The notes under the pieces: model-generated | The model's input: the letters and a program-made list of their open reading frames with translations, nothing else | Databases searched by the model: none | What the model was told of the DNA's origin: nothing | Assembly (NCBI GenBank): GCA_003342895.1 | Contig: PTFA01000091.1 | Span: 1,437,660-1,501,659 of the forward strand | Direction: 5' to 3' | Length of the DNA stretch: 64,000 nt | Origin: Casuarius casuarius | Lineage: Eukaryota > Chordata > Aves > Casuariiformes > Casuariidae | Made by a program: the position numbers and the translations under genes | Shown here: in pieces, positions 13,219-24,520 of the stretch | Layout of the letters: the number at the start of each line of letters is the position of its first letter | Position numbering within the stretch: position 1 is the first letter of the stretch

Positions 13219-16200
13219 CTATGAAAGAGCAAAGGCAGAGCTTATCTTTTGGAAAAGTACTGGAGAAAAAGAAAAACCTCACAATTGGCCTATGATTTAC
13301 AGCACCTAGAAAGGCTATCCACCAGAACAGAAGAATGCTCCTCTAAAATAGTGGTTCCAAAAATACACATTATTAGTATGATTCATATAGTTATTAATAT
13401 TTCATTGTCTTCCAAAGATATAGATCAAAATAAGGTCCTTTTAGAGCCAGAAACTGTAAACTCAAATGACTAAAAACTTCTTGTCCCAACAAAACTTTTA
13501 AAGAATGGACTTCCTGCAGTTCTGTGCCACTGAGAGACGCTGGATTGCGAGTCTAGATGTGACTGAAGGTCTCTCTTCTTCCCTGGGTATAGGCAAACTT
13601 TTTGTCTACTTCAGCACTTACACAAAAAGGAATAATTTATGAAAACAAGAGAGACCTTCAGTCTTCAGCTCTTTCAGTGAGGCTGCCAGCAAGAACAGTA
13701 TATAAACACAGTTGCTTTGATTGTCTTAAACCATATAATAAGAGTACTTGCTTCCCTAAAACAACCTTCTCATTTCATCCACTACTGAGCTAAATCTGCA
13801 CACAGCCCTGGCCTCACAGGACTGAAAAAATCTTTGTTCTGTAAACAGTCCTCAGAGTCATCTTGTCCCTGTAGGGAATATTCTATGTCATTGATGCTTG
13901 GACCTAGAAGCAATTTTTTGGCAGCCAGAGAATACAGAAATTAAGTTTCAAGGATAAACATACTATTGCAAAACTCTCAGTAGCCTTTTTCAAGGTATGC
14001 ATGGTACACAGCAAAGCCATAGAAGCTAATCCCTGCAGTTCACACAGAGCTCTTGCTCCTCTGTTGCAAGTATTTGAAGTGAATCTTTTACATTAGCTAA
14101 CGGATAAGAGACCACAGAGTACAGTTCTTCTCTTTAATGTATCTTCCGGTTTATAATAAAAAATAAACTGGGTATAATGGGAATGGGGAAAACCTCCTTA
14201 CCCTCCTTTCATCAGAAGCAGCAATGCTGGAGTACAAAAACATTCAATTAACTTATTATAATTTCAGTGGAAAAAAGGCTTCCTTTAATTCCATTACCGA
14301 TGCATCCCAGGCAGTACATTTTTCAGCTCTAGATATGCTGTACAGTTGTACAGGCCAAGACTCCTTACCAATCAAGGTTATTTGTGTTTCAAATATATGA
14401 ACACGTTCAGTAGCAATGCTGATAATTGTCAGTTTTTCATTTGTGCTGAGAATTAGGCTCATGTTCTCTGTCTCCTCGCAATGAAATGTCTTATCAACCA
14501 TGATCTTACTATGAATATTGGAGAGATTCAGCAATTGTTACACTTGTTTGAAGCCTTGTTCGTAAAAATTCCTTACATACTGTTCTTCCATTACTATTAT
14601 AGACAAGCATTTTCACATTGAAAGCTGGAATCAGTGCAACCATTTCCCATCATAGGAACAGGAAAAAGGTCAGTTCTATGCTTTTGGTAAAATCAACAAA
14701 TGCTTGCATTTTATCTGGATTTTTTTCCAGATCTTCAACAATAAAATCCAGGTAGACACTATCATTGATTTCAAATAACCCTCTGAATATAGAAGAGTAC
14801 AGCAAGGTTGGTACCTAGTAGTGAGGTCTTTGCCCAGTCATGGAACCTGGCTACTTAAAACCTCTGCTCCCTATGGAGTCAGCTTTCAACTTGATTTGTG
14901 AACATGGAAGTCTGGACTTTTTCCTCTCCTTTCCCCGTACCTTCTCCTCCCCAAAAGCAAAACCAAGCATCTTTCCCTTCCTGCAGGGTAATCAGGAATG
15001 TTAAAGTACCAGGGACTGTGCAGCTACACAAGTTACTGTAACCCTAGCTTGTGCATAAACAAATTTTAATCAGCTTTCAAAAATAAGTTCTACTTAATCA
15101 AACCAAATTTAAAATGCAGCCTCAACTTGTAGACCTCTGAGAAGACAGACTGAAATTACCTCAGCCTCATCTCAATGACCTGTTTTCTTCCAGACCAAAA
15201 GTAGGCACATACTCTGACTGAATATATCTAGATATCTGCATCATCAGAAGGGGAGCTTCACTTTATGGAGTAAAACTTAAATGTCTACTAGCTTCATGCA
15301 CAAGGACCCAGAAGATCCTGTTCTTGACAAGTCACTACAGCAGACAGCCTTGATTAAGGAAGAGGGGGAAAGAAACCTGTTACTTTGACAGGCTTTTATC
15401 TGATACAGCAACAGAACAAACTGTTTTGAGTTCTCTATTTGATTTTTCTTTTCCTTTTTTTCCCATAATAAATACATTAAAAGGCATCTGCACCTTTGGT
15501 AAATTTTAGGTTAGGCTCTGCCAATTTCTAGAAGGCAGTGAGGGCAAGCCAGTTATAAAAGATTTCATAATCATTTGTTGACTCTTTTTCACTCTAGCCC
15601 TATTTGTTGAAATGCGTATTAGTGGCACAAATATTGTCATCTGCATAGCTCCTTGCTTTACAAGACATGATCATGGTTTAAACTTTTCTTGAACCGTTTT
15701 GTCTATTTCTGACCTTGAAGTAAAATCTGGTAATCTATTATCACAAGGAATCTCATAATAGAGAGATCACCTAACCAAATGAAACCAAATTTGTATGGAA
15801 ATCACTGTACCTTTTAGTTCATATAACAACTAGTGAATCCAAGTGATACGATTTTCCTTTTACTCAACTAGTATAAATTAGAAATGAACAAGGATGCTCT
15901 CAACTGGATACCAGTGAAATTACACTGTTGTATAGATAGCATACTCAGTATGGAAAAACTAGGTATCAAATACTTTGAATATGTCACACTTGCAAAACCT
16001 CAGCTAAGTAGTAACACGATGGAATGTCACTATAATTTACAGCTGACTGGCAAATTCAGTCTTACATAAACGGAGAGAAAGAAATGCATAAACTGCATGC
16101 AGACCAAATAAGCATTTAAATCATCTGATAGATGGGGCTAGCATTATTTAAAGTAGCTAAATATATAGTATGAGGGACTTCTTCATTTATGACTGTTATA

Positions 16201-17440
16201 CTGACTTAGTGCATCTACCTTTGTAATATTCATCCCTGAACAAAAAAAGCCTGTGAAGAAATGAATACATTCTATATGTTATACATCATTGTGCATTAAT
16301 ATTATATCCTTCAGTTATATACTGATATCAATCTTCTTTAAATACAGTGCATGTTTTTTTATGCTTTTAAAAATCCTGATTTTATGGAACATGAAAGATA
16401 AGGCTGTGCAGTAGCTGTAAAGCATTCAGTTCAACCAGACAGTATAAGACAGACTTGAAAACACTAACCAACTGCAATCAAAGTTGAGTTTAAAGGAGAC
16501 TTTGAATGATAGAGCACAGGAGTCCAAAAGATACCCTGTTAGTTGGCAGTAGTAGCATCGAGCTAGTTCTATTTGCCATTTTGAACAAGAAAGTGTTCAA
16601 CATACGCAATTTTATTCAGCATGACACAAACATGCTACAGTGCAACATGTTGCAGAGTATGACCTTATTAACATCCTTTATTTGATTCTAATATGGTTGT
16701 CATATGTTTTCTGTAAATTAAACAAACTCAATTACCTAAGTCCAGAATCTCATGGTGCTTCACAAAGCTCTGAAGTCACAAAACAAACTTTTCTTCTTAA
16801 GCAATGCAAATTCAGCATCTCTACTGCAATGTTTCAGTGCATAGCCCAATCTTAAAATACCAGTTAACTTTGAATTAAGCTAAAGAAAAAATGAGAAAGC
16901 CAAAAGTAAATGCTAACAAAAGCCACCCTAGGGTGTTCATTGAGAGTGGAAGCTATTCTCCAGAGGCATCCACTTGTTGTATGCCGTGGACTTTTCTTTA
17001 ATAACATAATGAACTCTGACAATGTTAACGCAGTCAGACACTAACGTATTTACATTCCCCTTTGAATATGACCTCGTAATCATAGATGCTCTTCCAATGA
17101 CAGTCTCTTTCCTGAGGAGCCCTTCTTTTGGATCAGGAACTGAGTAAGTGACAGGGAGCTTCGATTAATATGATTTTTATGCTGAAGACTTCAAGAGAGG
17201 CAAAGATTTACAACAGTTCAAATAGGCATAATGCAGATTTACTACTCACCCCAAACTTTGTCCTGACCATAATCATCTATGTAGGCAACATGCACTACTT
17301 TACAAACTTTGTATTAAGGGATTCTCTCCTTTTTTCTTTTTCTTTTTTTTTTCATAAAATAATACACCAGGCAAAACCAGTTACATCTAAACTTATTTTA
17401 TAGGCTTTTAATCATAATAATAAAAAAAGGATCTACCCAC
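13219..17440 (-). other. UNC5D intron, 4.2 kb
   Basis: AT-rich intron between the linker exon and the first short ZU5 exon. It has a T/CT-rich stretch around 17326-17352. No exon-like segment with both splice sites and UNC5 similarity was seen, and no recognised repeat. Confidence 0.85.
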
Positions 17441-17818
17441 CTGTGTTTGGAATCACTAAACGGCCACCCAGGTGTCCAAAAATGGCAGTTGTCTTCAGCT
17501 CACTTTTTGTTGAAATAGAAGAAAGGTTCTGAATGTATGTAGCCTTGCTTCTAGCATGTATTGTGCCAAAGCCCCTGCTATTCTCATGAGGAAAAGTTCC
17601 AGAATGTGCCTTTCCATGATATTCAGCCCTCTCTGTCACCCCTAGGGAAACCATGAATGAACTCTGAACTTTGACTTTGATGTCTGACAGTGGGTTAAAC
17701 AGTGAAGACTCTGTCATTAGCTCCTTGTCCATGGGATCCTGCAGGCAGATTGGTCCACTGTATGTTCTGCTCACTGTCAAGTCAGGCTGCATGGATGAGT
17801 TCAAAAGCAGGGAGTTAC
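17441..17818 (-). CDS. UNC5D: UNC5D exon: cytoplasmic linker and start of ZU5 domain
   Basis: The largest exon here, 378 nt, phase 1-1. The acceptor is ttccatcag and the donor is G|GTGGGT. It encodes 126 residues: [20 protein letters not shown], then [20 protein letters not shown], a serine-rich basic linker ([10 protein letters not shown]), and [14 protein letters not shown]. The last segment is the first strand of the ZU5 domain. The linker is probably disordered and offers many Ser/Thr sites; YSGPI and similar tyrosines are candidate phosphorylation sites (inference). In UNC5 proteins ZU5 packs against UPA and the death domain in a closed, inactive arrangement. The linker around [20 protein letters not shown] differs noticeably from my memory of the mammalian sequence, while the ZU5 start is well kept. 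Confidence 0.96.
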
Positions 17819-20800
17819 CTGATGGAATGAAGTAGATCAGGGAGTTAGTTACTCTTTTATACACTACATTTTGTAATGGTGTGCAGTGGTGCTGAATAAA
17901 GAATCTGGATAGCAGGCAAATGGAGAAATGGTACAGATAGGGGATGTTTCATCCATTTTATGGAGATCTCCACAGAGCAGAGGAGTAGGAATTAAGAATC
18001 CTGGATTGTCTTCCTGGTCATGCAGTGATTTGGTTTACAATCTTGAAATGCATAAAACCCTCTGACTTTATGTTCTGAAGGCTCATGAGCTACGTCTACA
18101 CTGAGAAATGAAAAAACAACATGCCTATCGGCTTAAGCATGCTAAGACCCATTACTCATGTGCTATACATGAGTTATGATTGCTATATTTTATAAAAATG
18201 CCAAATTTTGGGTAACTGTTAGTAGACTATATGATAGCATGTCTGCCTTTCTCTGTGTCCCATCTGTCCAGACTCAGTTTCAGCCTATACTGTGATACTA
18301 AGGATGCTACAGCTAGTTCCTCCTTAGTGAGATCTGCAGCTTGAATCACTCTATGCCCAAATGTTGCCTGCAAATAAAAAATCTGGGTGGGAAAAAAGAG
18401 ATTAGCCCTGTATTTAATTGTCAGTTTCAGCAAAACATTACATACATTTATAAATCCTATGCAGAACCCAGCTGCACTTTGATATTCCCATCTATAAATT
18501 GGAGCTAGACAGGCTAGACTTAAGACATCTGGTCCATGTACATCTAATACTAACTTGCTCAATGTACTCAGGACATATTGCAGTCATAAAAAACCCCTGC
18601 ATTTAGAGGATAAAAGCTCTCCCTAGTCTCTTCTTGGAATGAATTTTTAGAAAATTCAATCTATGCAGTATAAAAGAAAAATGTCATGGTAGACACTGGA
18701 AATTTACATCACTCAAGTTTAAGATGTTAAATCAGAAATTCTCTTTTTTAAATATAAAAATCTGGTGAGTTAGATCTCAGTATTTTCCACAGAAACAGGC
18801 CAGTCTGCCTCTTTTCTTCTCAGCTCATGAGGAAGGAAGTCCAAGTCTCAAGGAAGTCCATGTGGTATGCATGAATACTGCACAATAGGATTCAGTTTTG
18901 GCCTACTCTGTTCAATCTATACAAAAGCTTAAGTTTAAACAAAGCCATCCACAGAGACTGTGACATTACTACAGTACTACTTACCACATTCTGATCCTGT
19001 GGTAGAAAGTGCCATCCTTGTTATTTGGATAATTCCTAGTGAAATCAGCATGAATTCTTCACCCTAGTATTCCCTTTCTGACCTCTCCACCATTTCGTTT
19101 TTGACTTGCTCTTCCTTCCTGATACTCTCAGAACTCAAAATCATATAGAGTAATGTTCAAAAACAGATGAAACGATGCAATAGATCTAAAGAGTACTTGA
19201 TCACTATGTTTTCTACGCTTCAGGCAGTTCCAAAGAACATGAATCCAAGAAGGAACTTCAGTTTTGTTTGGATTTTTTTTTCCTGTGTAGGCCTTTCTCC
19301 CCCCTCCCTCCCCCCGCCTTTTTTCTTTTAATTAAAACCCACTGGGTGAAAACACATCTTCCTGCAGACCTTTTCGGTGAGCTTACATGAAAGGATAGTT
19401 TCATGCCTGAGGGAAACTGGGTTGAATAGCAAGTGGGACAATAGTAATGCAGAAAAGAATGCCAGAATTATACTTCTAGGAGCATTTTAGCTCAGGAAAC
19501 ATTCTGAAAAAAAAGAGGAGGAATGGATACTTTTAGGGCCTGAATTCTTTAGATAGTTTGGTGATTTTTTTTTTTAATGTAAAATGTCTCCAGTAATTCA
19601 TTTTCTGGAAATAAGAGGTGGATAGCTAACATTATAAATACATTTCTCCAAAGAATAAAATTTGGATCATTCTAAAGCTCCTTAACACAAACAAGCCTCT
19701 TTCATTTTCAACCTGTGTAGCGGCATGTAATTTAGCACAGAATCTCAGATTACAGACAAATGACCTGAAACAGCTTCAGCATCCACTAAATATTTTTATT
19801 TATAACTTTGATAAGCAAGGCTTTTGATATCTAAGCATCTTTTTGACTGTGGATTACAACTATTTTAATGCATTTCCACTTTTTTACCAAGAAGCTGCAT
19901 TCTGTATTTCTCTTCACATGAAGATAAGCATAATTCTGATGGCTTGCTTCACAGCTATGCATTTTTTTTTTTTAAAGTGCCATTTCAAAGACCCACTTTA
20001 AAAATACTTTTGGCAGTTTTGCTCTGTATGTAAAACAGAAGGGGAGATTTTCCACTTCAGATAGTTTCAGAAGAAACAGACTATATCTGGCTGTTTGTAC
20101 ACTTTTGATAGATCAGCATATTTACATATAAGAGTAAGCTACTGATGGGAAGTGTGGTGGGGGAAGGATCAGCTACCTTTCAGCAGATTTCCTTCCAGGA
20201 GGAGAAAGCCATTCATTTATTTGTTTCATTTCTCACAGAAATTTAAAAATAATAGTCATACTTTTATCTTTTTAGCCAATAGGATTCTCTAGGAAAAATA
20301 AACTATTCAGATCCTATTTGCTGATAAAATTCCATCTGCCAGAGAAGTATTCCCTGACTTGGAAAGAATCTTCATCTTTTCCTCTAAGTGAAATTGCTGA
20401 AAATGCAAATTACTGAAGAGATGCTTCTAAACAGACACATTTGGGCCTATCACATGAAGCAGCCTGAAGAGTACTGAAGCAAGCAATACTTAGGTCAGAA
20501 TGATTCTCCAGACTGCCTACCCTAACTTATCCTGGTGCAACAGTAGCTCAAGCAATTTATCTAGTGGCCTTAAAGCTCCATCTGAAAAGTGCCCTAGTAG
20601 AATTATCCAGAGGCCTCAGCATCTACTGTCCTTTACACCTTGTGTGGGAAATGAAACTGTTGTCCTTATGTCAGTATTGTGCTCTCTTAGCAAACTGAAC
20701 AGAGAACTGGCGTCTTTTCTTCATGGGAACTAAATTGTTCAGTATACAAATAGTCATATTTAAAAACCCATGGACAGAGCACCCAAAGTAGCTGAAACTG

Positions 20801-21859
20801 AACTAATAGCATCCTGGCATAAGAAGAATTGCCTGTCTCAGCATTAATTCAAAGAAGAAATTTCCCAGGCCCAAAACAAGATTTTCATGGCAAACAGAAC
20901 AACAAAGGAAAGGGTTACTATTTGAGCCCATCACTGAGAATTATGAGACTCTAATTTAAGGCTTGAATATTTATTTAAATGAATGAGTAAACATCCTTCA
21001 GAGCTCCTAGTCTACCAAGCCTCTCTTCCAATTTCTTGCCATTTATGCTTTATGAGGAATATCTCTCAGAAAATAATCATAAAAACAAAAAAACAACTCT
21101 ACAACACATTTAATTTTCATAAAGACAGAGGAAGCATGGGGATACTTTCACACCCCACCAACACACCCACCCACCCACAATAAGGCAGGCATCTACATTA
21201 GAATGTCAGTACTGAAAGAAATAAACATACTCTTTTAAAGTAATCACCATTTTGATTCAAAAAACCTCCACACTTTTTGTCCAAAGGAAATACTATTCCA
21301 GAAAACATCTGAGTGCTGCTTTTAGAAAAAGGTTTTATTTCTTCCATATTTTGTTGTATTGGTGACTTTCTGAAGTCTTAATAAAAAAAGAAAAAAAGGA
21401 GATTCAATGCATGTTTAAAATACTGAAAGGTGGATGGCTCAAATTAACAATGCAATAAAAATCTGATCACTTTTAATGAAGAAAATAGATATATAACTGA
21501 GTAGGAAGGCACTACAGATGGATGCTTTCTGTATTTTTTTTTGTTTTTTAAGTCACAAATGCCATGTTAGAATCTAGTGACAGTATTTCTGTAGTGCTAA
21601 AGGGAGAAAGTGCAGTCAACAGAGGTTATTTATTTGTCCAAGTTCCCATGACAAATCAGTAGCAGAGACAGGAAAAGACATCACAGTTCAAACAGCCCAG
21701 ATCCTGTTCCTTGTGTTTCAGTTACCCTCACCCGGCTCTGGACCAGTCTGCTTAGCATTAAGCTAGGATACCCCCCCAAGAGCCAGGCACTGCATATGAG
21801 CTTAGTATCTCTTTGCAGTAGGAGCTCTGGAGAAAAGAAAATGAAATCACAACACTAAC
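17819..21859 (-). other. UNC5D intron, 4.0 kb
   Basis: Intron between the transmembrane and linker exons. It contains a C/T-rich tract near 19296-19330, several short T runs, a short CCCA run near 21165-21178 and a MIR-like fragment at about 21600-21722. The 111-codon frame at 18227-18562 resembles no protein I know. Confidence 0.85.
21600..21722 (+). repeat. MIR/CORE-SINE-like fragment
   Basis: It contains tttgtccaagttcccatgac, agtagcagagacaggaa and agcccagatcctgttcc, in the order expected of the SINE body after the 'gaggtcacacagc' block. Diverged. Confidence 0.55.
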
Positions 21860-22045
21860 CTTGTCTGACTGTTTTAAAATTAAATGTCTGGAAGCCTCCT
21901 GTCAGTGCAGACGAATCAATCACATCCACGCCGTACTCACTCTGACTCCGTCTGTAAACGGTAACACCAACCACCAGCACAGCTACAGCAATGACTGCTG
22001 CTCCCAGGCCAGAGTATAAGGCAATGTCACTGGCATTCTCAATAT
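21860..22045 (-). CDS. UNC5D: UNC5D exon: transmembrane helix and juxtamembrane segment
   Basis: A 186-nt phase 1-1 exon. The acceptor is ttctctcctttcag and the donor is G|GTTAGT. It encodes a short outer stalk (IENASD), one hydrophobic helix of about 22 residues ([20 protein letters not shown] and following, roughly 21957-22025), and the stop-transfer basic pair YRR. The cytoplasmic juxtamembrane segment contains [21 protein letters not shown] (21915-21926) sits where UNC5B has its DITD caspase-3 site, followed by the same [11 protein letters not shown] is a potential N-glycosylation site very close to the membrane. This exon fixes the topology: everything at higher coordinates is extracellular and everything at lower coordinates is cytoplasmic. 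Confidence 0.96.
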
Positions 22046-23333
22046 CTGAAAGGAGAGAAAGCAGGTACCAAGTCGGCAACACTCATGAAAATGCCCTGAC
22101 TGAAGACCATGAGCAAAGGGATTATATGAGGCCACAGACATGTGGCCAAGGAGGTACAGCTTGGGGCATAAATGTGGAGCAGATCACAGCAGGACAGCGG
22201 TGCACAAATGAGTGCAGAAAAGCAAGCATTTGAAAGCATGAGAACATTTTCCTGATGCATCACTCCATATAGGTGAGGTCACATTGTTTTAGGGGTTGCA
22301 TCAAGGTATTTGCCATTTTTTAAAAATGGGAGAGAGTCTGACTTGTCAAACAATCAATGCACAGTCAAAAGCAGAGAGCTGGCTACTGAACAGCCTTCTC
22401 TCTCCTCAGCACACACTGCTAGCCTGGGCTCCTTGCTGGGGTATGCCTTCAGCTCTCATTCTAGCCCAGTGGAAATCATTCAGATATGGTAATGCAACCC
22501 TTAAATGAGAGAATGTGGAACAACTGCAGCTACAGAGGGCTGTTATAAGTATTAGCATGATTCTCATCTACTGCTAGCTTCCAGGGAAAGTTTTGAGTTC
22601 TGGAGCTAATGCAGGTCATGAATCCTCTGAAAAAAGGCATTCTCCATCAGTCTTAAGGAAGGTTTCTCCTACTCCCGCCAAGTCCTTCTCCACTCTTCAT
22701 TCTCTGTGTGAGCTTTATTATGAGAAGAAGCAGTCCATCCTCTCAAAGTCAGAGAGGGGCTGAAGAAGTCCTGCATATCACCTTGGATTCCTGCAAGCAT
22801 CCTCAGTCTTTAAAATAGAGTTGGAAAATGAACCTTCCTGTGATCACACCTGTTTGCTAAACTTACAACCAAGTTTTCTAAGATTTCAGTCTTGCAAAGA
22901 AGAGGAATTTGTTTCTTTAAAAGAGTGAATCCAAATGAAACCTGCTATATTATGTAATTTAATTATACAGTCGCACTTTTCTAGATCTTTTGGGATTTGG
23001 GACCACGTACCATGAAATTAAATTACTTAGCAAGTATACTTAGTGGGTCCTTAGATAGTTCCCTTAATGCCAAACTCCAGTTTAGAGGAAGAGATAATCA
23101 TGTATTCACAATGTATATCATCTGCTATCCCACTATGTGGCAATTCTGCTATCAAGTGGGAAGTAAGTATATAAAGAAAGTGCATTTATTTATAACAAAG
23201 AACAGCAACATAAAATGACTGGGAAATCCAGACTATACAATATCAGTAAATAAACTGCAATGTACAGAAACGGGACAGGAAGTCGAATTTGGTATTGAAT
23301 AAATAGCCAATTACTGACATTCCTCAGCTTGTG

Positions 23334-23395
23334 TTTGGGAGGGGACTTCTGTAGTGCATAGGTATTTGGGAGGGGACTTCTGTAGTGCATAGGTA
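23334..23395. repeat. Perfect 31-bp tandem duplication (2 copies)
   Basis: Two adjacent identical 31-bp units (23334-23364 and 23365-23395), beginning tttgggaggggacttctg and ending gcataggta. The lack of differences suggests a recent duplication or an assembly effect. Confidence 0.9.
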
Positions 23396-24379
23396 TTCCG
23401 CAGAAAATCAGATAACTTTATTTTAGCTGAATTTTTACAATAAACATAAAACTTCAGAGTACTGAGATGAAGGAAATGACTACCTGTGAGCAGGATCAGA
23501 AGAGCTCATTTTCTTGGCTTGCCAGTTTCTTATGTCAACTGAATGTCTGACAACTAACAATACAAGCAGCTGAACTTCCTGGGAAGGCACACCAGCTGCC
23601 AAGTGCAACAGCGGAGTACTGACTGTTCTCTAACATAAGTGAAACTGCCATATGAGTTGTAGCAGCAAAAAAACTGAGTAGGAAAACACTGCTTTAAGTA
23701 GGTTGAAGCACAGGGGATAGCTGCTACGAATAGGGCAATGTGAGTAACTGATTTTTTTAGTTAGGCAGCTGAACCAAAAGTAAAATAAACAGTTTGGATC
23801 AAACTTCATTAACAGAAAACACCTCTTCCTTCCCTATTCTCAACCATTTAGTATTAAAATAATACCATAAATATCCCAATCAACCCAAAATAAACATTTT
23901 GAAATCAGTTTTACTAGCACCACCTGTTTAGCCCTGAAAATACTTTTGCAGCTGTTGAATTTTCAAATAATCTCACATTGAAAAAAACTTCAGTTTTTAA
24001 AAAAATTAACAACTTGCTGAAAAACAAAACCAAAAAATTCACCAAGCTCTAGGTTCTGTGCAAATACCAGCTTTCAGAACAAAATCCTCTTCTATAGCAT
24101 GACATGACAAGTACTTATGACTGAATAGACAGAATTTCTTGTAAGTAAATAGATCTTATCCAAATTCTTAGAAAATTGCAATTCCCACTCATTTCTACTA
24201 GAACAGAATTTTCAGTAACATTTACTAAAGTTTATCTGAATCTTTTTTCCATTTTTTCCATGAGATGCAAAATGTTGTGAACATAATTTTGAATCGTTTA
24301 CATTTAAAGTTTGGAATTCTAGAAAATAAGCTGCTAAACTGGCTTAGAAATGTATTAGACTAACACAGGGAGCTGTCCA

Positions 24380-24520
24380 TATTCTCATCCCCCAGTTGGA
24401 AAATGTAAACACAATGATAAATGATTTCAAAAGGTCACAAAGGAAGACTAGGGAAATACCTCAAACCAAACCGAAACTACCTGAATCCCAATCCGATGTC
24501 TTAATCACAGAGCTACTGTT
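24380..24520 (+). repeat. MIR/CORE-SINE-like fragment
   Basis: It contains aaaaggtcacaaaggaagac followed by ctgaatcccaatccgatgtc and ttaatcacagagctactg, matching the ordered blocks of an old tRNA-derived SINE. Confidence 0.6.

Noticed and set aside
18227..18562. A 111-codon minus-strand frame just downstream of the transmembrane-exon side
   Set aside because: No UNC5 similarity, and the exons on both sides join in phase without it.
23334..23395. Possible CRISPR-like repeat
   Set aside because: Only two directly abutting copies without spacers, in a vertebrate intron.
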